DNA of 64,000 nucleotides from Patellaria atrata CBS 101060 (Eukaryota > Ascomycota > Dothideomycetes > Patellariales > Patellariaceae), in NCBI GenBank assembly GCA_010093705.1, contig MU006089.1, forward strand, positions 2,963,561-3,027,560, given 5' to 3'. Positions 34,601-45,861 of the stretch are shown piece after piece; position 1 is the stretch's first letter, and each line of letters opens with the position of its first letter. A program made the translations under genes and the position numbers. The notes beneath the pieces are model-generated. The model saw only the letters and a list, made by a program, of their open reading frames with translations, ran no database searches and had not been told where the DNA came from.

Positions 34601-36201
34601 TCTCGAAGAAGCCTCGAGGCTTTATTTTGGTGATCATAACATTGAGGGCATGTTTAACGTGCTTGCTCCTTTGCATGCAATGCTCGATGAAGGTCCCCAG
34701 ACTTTGAGAGAGATATCGTTCATTCAAGGGTTTGGACGGGAGCTCCAGGAAGCACGGGATTGGTGTCAGACATTCAGAAACTCCGGCGAAGTCGGCGATA
34801 TCAATCAAGCCTGGGATCTTTATTACCAAGTATTCCGGAAAATCGCGCGCCAACTACCCTCCTTGATGACCTTAGAACTTCAGTATGTATCACCCAAACT
34901 CAAAGCTGTTCAAGACTTAGATCTTGCTATTCCTGGAACATACCAAAGTGGAAAGCCTGCGGTGCGAATCGCTTCCTTTGACCCTACCTCCACCGTCATT
35001 CAATCGAAACAGCGTCCAAGAAAACTTGTCATAAGGGGCAGCGACGGCAACAACTATCAATATCTGCTCAAAGGTCACGAGGATATTCGACAAGACGAAC
35101 GTGTCATGCAATTGTTCGGTCTCGTCAACACACTCTTAGCGAATGACAACGAATGTCGTAAACGTCATCTAGATATTCAGCGGTATTCCGCTATGCCGCT
35201 ATCTACTCAGTCTGGTCTTCTAGGCTGGGTACCAAACAGCGACACGTTGCATGTCCTTATCCGAGAATATCGCGACAGTCGTAAAATTCTGCTCAACATT
35301 GAACACAGGATCATGTTGCAAATGGCACCGGACTACGATAGTCTAACACTCATGCAGAAAGTTGAAGTTTTCGGATATGCGCTTGATAACACCACCGGAC
35401 AGGATCTTTATCGTGTTCTATGGCTTAAGAGTAAGAGCTCGGAAGCTTGGCTTGATAGACGGACAAACTATACTCGATCCCTAGCTGTTATGTCCATGGT
35501 GGGTTACATCCTAGGACTTGGCGATCGCCATCCCTCCAATCTCATGCTCGATAAGGTCACTGGTAAGATTGTGCATATTGATTTCGGTGATTGCTTTGAA
35601 GTGGCCATGCAACGTGAAAAGTATCCGGAGCGGGTACCGTTCCGCTTGACGAGAATGTTGACATACGCCATGGAAGTCAGCAATATAGAAGGTAGTTACA
35701 GGACTACCTGCGAGCATGTCATGCGCGTTCTAAGGGACAATAAGGAGTCGGTGATGGCAGTCCTCGAAGCCGTAAGTTCACTACCAGCCTTCATTGCTGT
35801 AATGTACACTAATGATTTCGCAGTTCATTCATGATCCCCTTCTCACTTGGCGTTTGGGTCAACGAGATTCACCTCCCGAACCGTCCTTCCCTTCGGAAAG
35901 ACGGAATTCTATTATGGGCGTAGAGACTGGAACCGATAGGCCACATCCACATGGCTCATTCCGTCCAAGACACCGCTCGAGCGCTGTACAGGCCAACAAC
36001 TCTCAAGACCCCGAGGCAAGGGAAGTACAGAACGTTCGCGCCCTGGAAGTCTTAGCTAGAGTCAAGGACAAGTTGACTGGACGAGATTTCAAGACGATTG
36101 AGCCTTTACATTTTGAAACTCAAGTAGACCGGTTGATTAGGGAGGCGACCAACTTGGAAAATTTATGTCAGCATTACATTGGGTGGTGTAGTTTCTGGTA
36201 G
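28670..36201 (+). CDS. TOR: TOR serine/threonine kinase (PIKK family)
   Basis: Exons 28670-28725, 28771-28835, 28905-29859, 29908-31174, 31227-35771 and 35824-36201 encode 2421 aa. The third exon must start at 28905 (acceptor GACCAG) to give [18 protein letters not shown]. Parts in order: N-terminal HEAT repeats to about residue 1100, the FAT region, an FRB domain (about 1890-1990, [20 protein letters not shown]), the kinase domain ([20 protein letters not shown], catalytic loop [12 protein letters not shown] near 2213, [12 protein letters not shown] near 2231) and the C-terminal FATC ending [12 protein letters not shown] is the catalytic subunit of TORC1/TORC2 and controls growth in response to nutrients. 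The Ser in [10 protein letters not shown] (about 1910), needed for FKBP12-rapamycin binding, is present, so rapamycin sensitivity is expected. An Asn/Gly-rich insert with repeated VNG lies near residues 1617-1653. Confidence 0.97.
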
Positions 36202-36897
36202 GTGTTAAGTTTGGGACGCGGCATCTATTCATAGCCGCAAAAGGAAGTCGTTTATCCATTGCTGTCTCGTTACTGACATCTGGTTGTCAGCTAACCACCA
36301 GCACTTAATCAAGAAAGGGATGGTTTTGCATTGGAATGATAGATGTTAGCGGCATGGGCGGCGTAGTTTCTTCGAATGCATTTACAGGGCGTCTACTTCT
36401 TCGGGATTCGCTTTGGTTTTACATGGTTTACAATGGATACTTAGATCCAAAACTCCTTGAAATTCATGGACGCATTAAACTTACAGTCCTCTTTCCCTCT
36501 ATCTCGTAGACTTTGAAATTCTTTATAATTCTTACATGAAAATTTTGCAACTGAGGTGATGCTAAGGTAGTTATTCTGACTTGTGAAGTCGGATATCGGC
36601 AAAGCACCCGCCGCCCCATAGCGTCATACGACCGCTTAGCGGCACAGACTCTTTTATCAACCACCCTCGAGACATTTCTATGATAAAGGCTTGCTATGGA
36701 TGCCTTTGAGTCGTAATGTTTCATTCCACTGTTCTCACCTTCTTCGGCCCCTGCAACGAGGTCAAAACTCAAAACAGGGGGCTTGTTTTCAGCTTCCATA
36801 TCATGTTTGAATTTTCTTCTCTGTATTAACTTGTTTGTATGATTTATTAGTGTGTGAGACCTCTTTTCGATCCTCACGTGCTCTGATATCTCGAACT
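36202..36897. other. Spacer between TOR and the Mae1-like gene
   Basis: TOR 3' flank and the promoter of the transporter gene. A 137-codon minus-strand frame (36464-36877) lacks an early ATG and looks random. Confidence 0.5.
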
Positions 36898-39021
36898 ATG
36901 CCTTCCATGTCTCGACCTCATCCTCATCGTATCGAAGAGGTCGAGCGTGATATGGGAAATAGTCCCTTCACGTCCGAGCATTCGTCTTCATCCAGTTTAG
37001 ACCAGCGACTTGGAAGATGGGATAGTCGGCGTGTGAGCTCGTATGATCCATCTGACAGGTCGGGCACCGGTGACGTGGTCAACGGTGTTGATACCCATGA
37101 TATGGCGAAGGATATGGAGTTAGGGTATGTGGGCACGGAAGAGACGAATGTGGGCTGGAAGGAAAGGATTAGACATTTTACATGGACGTGGTTCACGTTG
37201 ACTATGGCTACTGGGGGATTAGCGAATTTGCTATATAACGGTATGTGGATTTTCAACATTCCCGAGCTAAGAGTCACTTCTCCTACCCTAGAGAGTCAGC
37301 TGCTGTACTGTACACCTGTTCTGGTATAATGGTCTAGCTGTGGATCTCAAGAACCCATGGTCTTGCCGGTATAATGCTCTAAGCTTCCATATGGTTATGA
37401 GGTGTTTTGTTCAGTCATACCCTTTTGTACTATCATATGACTTTGTACAGTCGTAACCTTTAGTACAGTCATACCGTTATGTACCGCGGAGTTAGAACCC
37501 TTTTTCACAAACTACGTACAGTGCAGCGAGCCAGGAGTATCATAGTAGGGGAAGGATTTACCTGAATAAATTTTCGGGCGTTAAGCATATATAGCTTTGT
37601 TTCTACTTACTGACGAGTAATACAGTACCATTCCGCTTCGATGGACTATATGCAATCGGATGCATCTTTTTCCTACTCAATATTCTTCTCTTTATCTTTA
37701 ATGTCATAATGATTAGTATAAGATTCTACCATTTTCCTGCAACGTTCAAGCATGGATTTCTCCATCCAACGGAATCGCTATTTATCCCAGCTGCTGTGAT
37801 CAGCTTGGGCACTATCCTCATGAATGTGTCTCAGTACGGAGTTGGAAGTAAGACTGGACCGTGGCTAGAAACCACGATGATCGTAATGTTTTGGATTTAC
37901 TGTGCTCTGGCTTTCATCTTCTCCTGCACAATTTATCTCATAATGTAAGTCTCGTACTACCAATAAGGCGCACAGGCTGATGCTGGTATCGTACAACTAT
38001 GTACAGTAGCGCTAAAACAGATCATAGGTGGTCTACCCAGACCTTTACAATTTCACAAATGACACCGATTTGGATTTTTCCTGCGTATCCGCTCCTCATT
38101 ATCGGGCCCCATGCGGGACAGCTGGCCGAAAAGGTTAACAATAATAGTGCGCTAAGCATCATAATAGGAGGTGTCGTTCTTCAAGGTGTCGGCTTCACCA
38201 TTTCATTGATGATTTACTCGGCTTTCCTCTACCGTCTCATGACGCAAAAGCTTCCCAAAGAGTCTCTACGACCTGGTATGTTCATCAGCGTAGGCCCAAG
38301 CGGCTTTACAATCTCTGGTCTTATCAGTATGGGCAAGACTCTACCGGAAGTGATACCACCTGAGTTCATGGGTGACGGGAAACTTGCTGGCGCTGTCTCA
38401 AGGATCTTAGCGAACTGGACAGGCATCTGGTTATGGGGTATCGCCTTTTGGTTCTTCTTTATCAGCGTTGGTGCCCATGCATCTTGCTGGAGGGGCGGTG
38501 ACAAAATGGCATTCGCAATGACATGGTACTCATTTGTGTTCCCCAACACAGCTCTCACAACCGCCACCTTTAATGTGGCCAGAGCATTGGGGTCGAATCA
38601 CGGCATCCAGATAGTCGGGTGCATTCTAACCGTCGCCTTGATACTGACCTGGTTCGCTGTCTTCTTCTCAATGATCAGAGCAGTGATCTTGAAGCAGATT
38701 CTCTGGCCTCAGAAGCAAGAGGACCGCGATGAGGGTGGTTGGGACGTCAAGACGGTCGAACACGAAAGGAGACGGAGCAAGAGTGTACGTCGAAATTCGA
38801 GTAGGGCAACAAATCGATTTCCGTTCAATCAGCTACGCTCGCAATTCGTGTCAGAGAAACCAGCAGAGCTACAGAGAACAAACTCGGTACCGGCCGATAG
38901 AAGCAACCCGATTATATATGGAAGAAGTAGAGCTAGGACGAATGCCTCATGGGGAGGATGGGCAGCGAGAACGTTTGGAAATAATTCGGGAACGAGTATA
39001 AAGGGGGCGAACGTGGGTTAG
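36898..39021 (+). CDS. Mae1-type malate/C4-dicarboxylate transporter (TDT family)
   Basis: Exons 36898-37240, 37626-37944 and 38028-39021 encode 551 aa. A hydrophilic cytosolic N-terminus of about 80 residues precedes RIRHFTWTWFTLTMATGGLA, the first membrane segment and a family signature. About ten hydrophobic helices follow, including VPFRFDGLYAIGCIFFLLNI, MTPIWIFPAYPLLIIGPHAG, FISVGPSGFTISGLI and KMAFAMTWYSFVFPNTALTT, ending in a basic Ser/Arg-rich tail. These are the marks of the tellurite-resistance/dicarboxylate transporter family. The PIWIFPAYPLLIIGPHAG and GPSGFT blocks favour the malate permease branch (S. pombe Mae1) over the sulfite exporter Ssu1, though substrate cannot be settled by eye. 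It sits in the plasma membrane. Intron 1 is 385 bases, much longer than others here, and contains a minisatellite. Confidence 0.88.
37412..37483 (+). repeat. Four-copy 18-bp minisatellite in the transporter intron
   Basis: Four imperfect 18-base units start at 37412, 37430, 37448 and 37466. Each resembles CAGTCATACCCTTTTGTA, and three begin CAGTC. They lie inside intron 1 of the Mae1-like gene. Just upstream, a GGTATAATG-TCTA word occurs twice, at 37323 and 37368. Confidence 0.85.
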
Positions 39022-39654
39022 GTGTTATCGGGGATTTCCGTGGATGGTGTTGTAAAAGTTGACCTATTATTGTATTCAATAATACCCACGTATTATTCTC
39101 ACAGTGTCTCGAAGATTTTAGAACCATAGAGGTAGAATTAAGTCTAGGATTGAAAACACCCCTTGAATTCTATGGTGTTCTTGTCTCGCGAGAAGTCGGG
39201 TGAGTTTACAGAATAGAAAGTTTGAAGGTGGAGTGATATTTGGCGTTCTAGGACGCGTTGATATGCAGGCGATGTAAACGCTTTCGGTCATTCTGCATGG
39301 CAGATTTTTGCCTTACAACAGCTTCGTAGCCGACTGGACCTCGGACGCGTAGCTCTTTCCCTAAATTCCCTTATCGGTGGGGCCCTGGGTAACCAAGACT
39401 ACTTATGGCAAGTACCCCTCCATGCCCAAGATCGCAACAAACCCTGAGCTGATCACCGACGTACGAAAGCTCCACTGATTAAACTCACACCTTGCCTTCT
39501 TCTTTGCTTTTGCTATTTAATCTCTCAATCTTCCACCCCGCCTCTCAAGCCTTCAATTCTTCATCAACCATACACTAATTCCTCCGCTAAACACCCTTTG
39601 TTCAATAGAACTACATTTCCAAAATATTACACCCGAACAGAAGAACATCTCAAT
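39022..39654. other. Promoter region of phosphofructokinase
   Basis: 633-base spacer between two genes on the same strand. It includes the 3' flank of the transporter and, near its end, a CT-rich leader. Confidence 0.5.
39489..39600 (+). promoter_or_regulatory. Pyrimidine-rich leader of phosphofructokinase
   Basis: Strong CT bias from 39489 to about 39560 followed by CA-rich leader sequence up to the ATG at 39655, the usual form of highly expressed glycolytic promoters in fungi. Confidence 0.45.
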
Positions 39655-42088
39655 ATGAGCGCCGGTGAAGCCCCACCACCCCTCCCGGGGAAGAAACGAC
39701 GCATTGCGGTCATGACTAGCGGTGGTGATGCCCCAGGCATGAACGGTGCTGTCAGAGCCGTCGTTCGAATGTCAATCGCCAAAGGTTGCGAAGCCTACGC
39801 TATCTATGAAGGCTATGATGGACTAGTAAAAGGAGGAGATATGATTAAGGAGATGAAGTGGACCGATGTCCGTGGTTACCTAGGCGAAGGTGGCACATTG
39901 ATCGGGACAGCTCGTTGTGCAGCCTTCTTTGAACGTCCCGGACGGCTACAAGCTGCGAAGAACATGGTGTTGAAGGGCATCGATGCTCTAGTCATCTGCG
40001 GTGGTGACGGCAGTTTGACTGGTGCCGATAAGTTCAGAGCAGAATGGCCGGGTCTCCTGGAAGAGCTCGTAAAAAACGGTGAATTGTCTGCTGAGCAGAT
40101 TTCTCCTTTCAAGCACCTGAACATCGTCGGTTTGGTTGGATCTATCGACAACGACATGTCTTCGACCGATGCCACCATTGGATGTTACTCATCACTGGGA
40201 CGAATTTGTGAGTCAGTGGATTATATCGATGCTACAGCTTTTTCACATCAAAGAGCTTTCGTCATAGAGGTCATGGGAAGACATTGCGGATGGTTGGCTT
40301 TGATGGCAGGTGTAAGCTGTGGGGCCGATTTCATATTCATCCCTGAAAAACCACCAAGTGAGAACTGGAGACAGGAAATGGCCAAGATTATTGGAAAGGT
40401 AAGTGTTCTTTCACCATTGAATTAATCCTTATACTGACGATTTTAGCACCGAAAACTCGGGAAGAGAAAGACTATCGTAATTGTCGCAGAGGGTGCCCAT
40501 GATCTGAACCTCGAGAAGATTACGCCAGCAATGGTGAAAGACGTGCTATGTAATGACCTACATTTAGACACCCGTATCACAACCCTGGGACACGTCCAGA
40601 GAGGAGGACAAGCATGCGCATATGACCGCATGTTGTCGACTTTACAGGGTGCCGAAGCAGTCAATGCAGTCCTTGAAGCCACACCGGATACCCCTAGCCC
40701 TGTCATCTCCATTATCGAGAACAAGATTGTCAGAAAGCCGCTACTAGAAGCTGTCAAGCTCACCCAACAAGTTACCGAGGCGATCAAAGCAAAGGATTTT
40801 GAAAGAGCCATGCACCTCAGAGACGCTGAGTTTGCCGAGTACTATGCAGCGTATATGATCACCACCTCAGCAGAGAAGCCAGAACTTCTGTTACCCCCGG
40901 AAAAGGTCAGTTATGTCACCAATGTCACTCGCTCAAATCTAACAACTACTCTAGCGTATGAGGGTAGGTCTCATCCATGTTGGAGCACCTGCCGGTGGGG
41001 TAAACGCAGCTACACGTGCTGCAGTTGCATACTGCTTGGCTCGAGGACACACCCCAATTGCACTCCACAACGGATTCCCGGGACTTATTAGACATCACTC
41101 AGACAAGCCATTGGGAGCAGTACGAGAGATCTCATGGCTAGACGCAGAATCATGGGCTAGCAAAGGCGGCTCGGAGATTGGTACCAACCGTGGTTTACCG
41201 TCAGAAGATTATGAGACAGTTGCCCACGTTCTCGAAAAGTACAATATCCAAGCTCTGTTTATGGTCGGTGGCTTTGAAGCGTTCGCAGCTGCAGCCGGAT
41301 TGCGAAAAGAAAGGGAGAATCACCGCGCGTTTAAGATCCCCATGTGTGTCCTACCTGCTACGGTTAGCAACAACGTACCGGGAACCGAATACTCTATTGG
41401 CAGTGACACTTGTCTGAACGCCCTTATCGAATTCTGTGATGCTTGTAGGCAATCGGCTTCATCTTCCCGAAGACGTGTGTTCGTCATCGAAACTCAGGGT
41501 GGGTACTCCGGCTACATTGCTACTCTCGCGGGTCTGTCGATAGGAGCCTTCTCAGTCTACACCCCTGAAGAAGGTATCAACATTAAGATGTTAGATAGAG
41601 ATATCGATCATTTGCGAGAAACATTTGCAAAAGACAGAGGCCAGGGGCGTGCAGGCAAGATCATCCTGCGTAATGAGAAGGCTTCGAGTACGTATACCAC
41701 GGAAGTCATCACTAGCATTATCAAGGAAGAAGCAAAGGGTCGCTTTGAAGCTAGAAGCGGTATCCCGGGGCACTTCCAGCAGGGTACAACGCCATCTCCA
41801 ATGGACCGTGTTCGAGCCACGAGGTTCGGTGTCAAGAGTTTGCAACATTTGGAATTGTTTGCCGGAAAGACTCAGGATCAGATATGTGACGATCCTATGA
41901 GCTCTACTGTCATCGGAATCAAGGGCGCGAAGGTCACATTCAGCCCAATGGAACTTGTCGAGGCACACGAAACGGACTGGAAGGAGAGACGACCGAAGGA
42001 AGAGTTCTGGTTGGGACTGAAGGACATTGTTGATACCTTGAGCGGGAGGATGGTGAAGCCGCAAATTGTCACTGATGACGATCATTGA
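39655..42088 (+). CDS. pfkA: ATP-dependent 6-phosphofructokinase
   Basis: Exons 39655-40398, 40447-40905 and 40955-42088 encode 778 aa, the usual size for the tandem fungal enzyme. The N-terminal half is catalytic. [20 protein letters not shown] binds [13 protein letters not shown] follows, GSIDNDM near residue 162 carries the catalytic Asp, [13 protein letters not shown] binds fructose-6-phosphate, and [13 protein letters not shown] is kept. The C-terminal half (after [20 protein letters not shown]) is the duplicated, degenerate regulatory half with [17 protein letters not shown] in place of the active-site loop, expected to bind fructose-2,6-bisphosphate. It catalyses the committed step of glycolysis in the cytosol. 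Only one gene of this type is expected in filamentous ascomycetes. The ATG at 39655 starts the conserved N-terminus; open codons upstream of it lack an ATG. Confidence 0.97.
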
Positions 42089-43050
42089 ATGGATTAATGA
42101 ATGTGGCCTATGGGGGAGTTCGGGACGATTTTGGATGCGGCTTGAACGTAAGAACATTCCGCTTCTTTTACATAGGTTACTTTGTAGTATATACGACAGC
42201 ATGATAGCATGATAGCATGAGATAGTCATAGAGGATGATATGAATCAGAAAAGAATGATTTGATGATGGATGCTCACCTTGTAATTAATATCTGTGAGCT
42301 GGTCCTTGACGGGAGAGTCGTACTTCTAGAATTGTCGGCAGTCGGTGGTGAGCTTCCTGATCTGGAAATGTAGGATTGGAAGGCACGACAGACGATAATT
42401 GATCCTCAGTTTCATTTTCCGATCTTCAATCTCCAAGTACATTTTCTCTCTCTTCCAGGTTTCCTTCACTACCTTACCTTACTGTCTCTGTTTCACTCTT
42501 CATTTCTTACAGCCCACTTTACTTTTTCAATACCTTGACTAGCCATGTCCCAAAATGGTATCTAGCGGGGACGTTGCCCACTCCGCTTCCCGTGCGGGCA
42601 CCCCAGAGCCAGCCGTGCGTCTCCCCTGCAGATGTTTCGAAACGGTATATTTCTAACTAGTCGGTTTAGTCGGCCCACTACCTTACCCTTAGTTTCCATT
42701 ATTGTTTTTCTTTCTAACCTCTTGTCCATCCCGTGCAACTTCATGGAAATAATCCTTATACTGTACAACGTGCTTCTTTCGCCTGTAGCTCTTTACTGAG
42801 ACTACACTTCCTCGTTCATTACTGGGCTCCACTATACCTTCGTCATCACCGTTACTTTGAACAGTGTTCTTTGCGCCATACTACCTTTGTTCTGCGCTGA
42901 GATCCTCACTTCTTCCACTCGTATTCTGCATTGCCCTATACCCCCTGAGCGAACAGTTGTTCCCCACAATTCGAAATATAAACCACTATCGCAATCAGCG
43001 TCTATCCCTCCAATAGATATCGAACATCTTGATACCTCTCTACCGCCAAA
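42089..43050. other. Spacer upstream of the Ser/Pro-rich gene
   Basis: About 960 bases. 42400-42540 is strongly CT-rich and looks like a leader or promoter. A short ATG frame at 42545 runs into a GTATCT word and a stop, and could be a small upstream exon or upstream ORF. Nothing firm. Confidence 0.4.
42198..42221 (+). repeat. Short 8-bp tandem repeat, three units
   Basis: AGCATGAT twice and then AGCATGAG, in the 3' flank of phosphofructokinase. It is probably neutral. Confidence 0.7.
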
Positions 43051-43764
43051 ATGTCCAGACCAAACACCACCCCGAAATTCCAACTCCCAACCCTAACCCC
43101 CATCGACATTTCCCTCACGGCCGGCACCTCCATCCCGGCTCCCCTCCACTCCCCCCCCTCCACTCCGGGCCGTCCTCCAACACCCGGCTGCGGCCCTCTC
43201 TCCTCCCATCCAACCACCCCCCTCGAAGGAGACGCCAAACACGCCGCCAAACCCCTCACAGGCCTCCACCTCACCACCACATCCCCCGAATCCGTCCCCC
43301 TCCCCGCCTCCCCGACCTCAGAGACCCTAGCAAGCCCGATCAGCCCAACAGCAACAGAGCGCCGTCCGTCTTCCGTTCGCAAGTTCCTCTCCCTCCGCTC
43401 CCTCTCGAGCTCCGACTCGCTGCGGTCTTCAGCGCAGCAGGCTGGCCGCCCTGGCTCCCCTGCCACCGTCGCGTCGACGGGGACGGCGGGCGCGCGGAAC
43501 CTGAGCAGGAAGAAGAGCGGAGGCGGGTGGTTTGGGCGGCGGAAGAGTGGGTTTTTCGGCGCCAAGATCGAGGAGGGCAGTGTGTATGAGGGGAGAGGGG
43601 ATGGAGTGGTCGCGGCACAAGGACAGGTACAGGGGCAGGGTGTGAGCATGCAGCAGGAGGTAAAGAAGGGACCGCCGGCGCCGAAGTTGCCGGAGATAGG
43701 GGCGTTGGGTACGGGGTTGGACGGGATCGGGTTGGGAGAGGATTTGTTCAAGGATATAAAATAA
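43051..43764 (+). CDS. Ser/Pro/Thr-rich low-complexity protein, unrecognised
   Basis: A single-exon frame of 237 codons from an ATG in good context (AAAATGTCC). GC content rises sharply in it compared with the flanks. The first 110 residues are Pro/Ser/Thr-rich and look disordered. Two basic, more ordered motifs follow: RRPSSVRKFLSLRSLSSSDS, and RKKSGGGWFGRRKSGFFGAK near residue 165. The tail is Gly/Lys-rich and ends LGEDLFKDIK. The Ser flanked by Arg/Lys would be good kinase sites. I see no signal peptide, membrane segment or enzyme motif. The antisense strand also has long open frames, a side effect of the GC-rich composition. A real gene is likely because the basic motifs look conserved, but I cannot name it. 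Confidence 0.65.
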   Translation: MSRPNTTPKFQLPTLTPIDISLTAGTSIPAPLHSPPSTPGRPPTPGCGPLSSHPTTPLEGDAKHAAKPLTGLHLTTTSPESVPLPASPTSETLASPISPTATERRPSSVRKFLSLRSLSSSDSLRSSAQQAGRPGSPATVASTGTAGARNLSRKKSGGGWFGRRKSGFFGAKIEEGSVYEGRGDGVVAAQGQVQGQGVSMQQEVKKGPPAPKLPEIGALGTGLDGIGLGEDLFKDIK

Positions 43765-44596
43765 TATTGAGAGGATGGGTTGGAGATCTTTACAAAAGGA
43801 AGGAGATTTTGTAGGATGTGTCTGCTCGAAAAGGATGGGCTGGGTCGGGAAAAGCTTTTCGTGAAGAGTGCTGCCATTTGGGCATTTGCGCGCTCGTTTG
43901 GATTTCGTATACCCCATGACTTCTTGGATGTTGGAGAACTGAGCATCTGTGCATGATCGGTGTTGGTATTCCCGGGTTGGAGAAGGAAAGACTATTTCTG
44001 CTGATGAGGACATGAGCCATATTGAATCGCTCCCTTACTCTCAGTCTCATGACTACACCCGCAATCTTCTTTTATCATTATTCCCTCGATCAAGAGCAAA
44101 AGACATCTACTGCGGTCTCTCGGTTTTCCTCCCTACCGATATACCCTTCCTTCATTCCATAGTCCATATTGCTTCTCTCATAACCCGGCGTAATCGCCCG
44201 GTCTAAAAACTTTTTCTCCTTGGGTCTAGGTAGTATGCGGCTGCGGAGTTGGGCTACGCCAAACCCTACCTATCCATGTCTATTTATCATCTCATGTGTA
44301 AAAACGCCTGGTGGGCCTTGCTCTATTTTTAGTGATAATGTGTTTTACACCACCATCTCCTACATACAATACAATATAATTCAACGTAAAAACGATTTCC
44401 AACCTAACTAGATGCTGTGGACTCCTTTACCCGTGAACATCCATCTCCCATTAAAATTTGACTTCATCCTTATTGTACATCATATAATCCCCCTCCTCTT
44501 TCCCCTTTCCCCAAAAGAATAGAAATAAAAATTGAAATGAGGTAGAAAGGATGTTAGGTTACAGAAAACCAAAAAAGAAAGAAAACAAAAAGGAAC
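43765..44596. other. Spacer up to tRNA-His
   Basis: 3' flank of the Ser/Pro-rich gene. The AT-rich and purine-rich run at 44515-44595 lies just downstream of the tRNA, which is read leftwards. Apart from A- and T-runs that could terminate polymerase III, I see nothing. Confidence 0.4.
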
Positions 44597-44684
44597 TGGC
44601 GGCACTGAGAATCGAACTCAGGTCTAGACGGAGCGATTTTGAGGATACCACAACGTCTCGTACTGACCACTATACTATGCCACC
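44597..44684 (-). tRNA. tRNA-His (GTG) with a 16-base intron
   Basis: The minus strand folds as a full cloverleaf. The acceptor stem is GGTGGCA/TGCCGCC (one G-T pair) with discriminator A73. The D arm is GTAT..GTAC and the anticodon stem AGACG/CGTCT. The loop is TTGTGG + C with anticodon GTG, and the T arm is CTGAG-TTCGATT-CTCAG. A 16-base intron (44647-44632) sits at the canonical position after nucleotide 37. The mature tRNA is 72 bases before G-1 and CCA addition. Confidence 0.93.
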
Positions 44685-45660
44685 GTACGGTTTATTGGAA
44701 AGCGATTCCGCGCTTATGTATGTAAGGTATGGGGATGTGGGGCTAGCCCAGGAAAAAATAATTGTTGGTACAGGAGAGAGACGGGATGGGGAAGGTGCGG
44801 TGGGTGCGTTGGGTGGGTTACCACTTGCAGGTACGAGCTGCTGTTTTGGGGGTGGCTTAAGGACGGGTTGAAATTATATGGAAGGGCGATGGGACAGGAG
44901 TCGTACCTTGCGCTGAGGGAGTGTGGATCGGAGGACTAGGTGGACCGGACTTAGGGGTGGTACGATATGAGAGCTGGTATACCACGAAGGAAGGGATATA
45001 GTGATGGGGAGAATTAGTCACTGGAGCAGTATGAAATGGATTATACTATAGGGTGCTTTCGGTTTGGTGAGCTTGATATCGGAATCTTGATTAGGTTCTA
45101 CATGGGCGTTAGGGGTTGTGTATGATTGGGATATTGGGTAAAATATGAAGGTACTATTTTTTTGTGTATATGGTACTGGATTTATTCATGTGGGATCGGT
45201 CTTACACTTCAAGGTTTACTTGACTGCTGTCTTCGACTTCACTTGGTATCAGTTCTGCTGTACAGCTGCGGCAGAATGGATCTAGATCTCTACAGTGTGC
45301 TTTCGTATGTTAAAATAGGTTCCGCTTCCTCGGTGCAAAAGGCCGTAAGAGATATCTTATGGTCGTACTTACCGAACTTTCAGAATTTGCGAATCGCTAA
45401 TTCGAGATTTTCGAACAATATCAGACGGATCTACGGGTAGCAGCTAATCGTACCCACGGTAGCGGTGATTGAGGTTCTAACTGCGAAAGCGAACAGTCAA
45501 AACCTCTACTGTACGAAATTTATAAGAAGGCCCCTCCCTCTATACATTTGCTATATACACTTGACTAACTTTATCATCGTCAGCTAAATTCACATACACA
45601 CACACTATCACAACCCCATTATATACCCCTATCATCATATACATACTTCATCATAGCAAA
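44685..45660. other. Spacer downstream of tRNA-His, with a TATA-type promoter
   Basis: Mostly featureless. TATAAG at 45521 lies 140 bases before the ATG at 45661 and is followed by a CA/CT-rich leader (45585-45660), which supports a promoter for the small frame downstream. Confidence 0.4.
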
Positions 45661-45861
45661 ATGGCAATTTTACGTACTCTCAAGAAACGTATTGCTGCAA
45701 TTCTCGCCGCTATGAAGGGAAATGCAACCGCAGACATCTCGGAGCCTTCCAGTACCAACTCCAGCGCCGTATGGGACGACGCTGACCAGGACGAACCTCT
45801 CGACGTAGAGGCCCTAGCCAGGCTCTATTGGGAGAAAGAGAACCGCAAATCTCCCAAGTAG
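45661..45861 (+). CDS. Possible small protein (66 aa)
   Basis: A 66-codon ATG frame in good start context (GCAAAATGGCA) after a TATA box and CA-rich leader. The protein starts with a basic amphipathic helix (LRTLKKRIAAILAAMKG), passes through a Ser/Thr/Asn linker and ends with an acidic helix (DEPLDVEALARLYWEKENRK). There is no signal peptide and no recognisable family. Promoter-like context and a helix-like composition argue for a real gene. Small size and lack of homology knowledge argue against. Confidence 0.4.
   Translation: MAILRTLKKRIAAILAAMKGNATADISEPSSTNSSAVWDDADQDEPLDVEALARLYWEKENRKSPK

Noticed and set aside
36464-36877. 137-codon minus-strand frame between TOR and the Mae1-like gene
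   Set aside because: It starts with GTG, has no in-frame ATG near its start, and its composition looks random.
43002-44013. Long minus-strand frames opposite the Ser/Pro-rich gene
   Set aside because: They are a result of GC-rich, stop-poor composition. The plus-strand frame has the better start context and the motif-like blocks.
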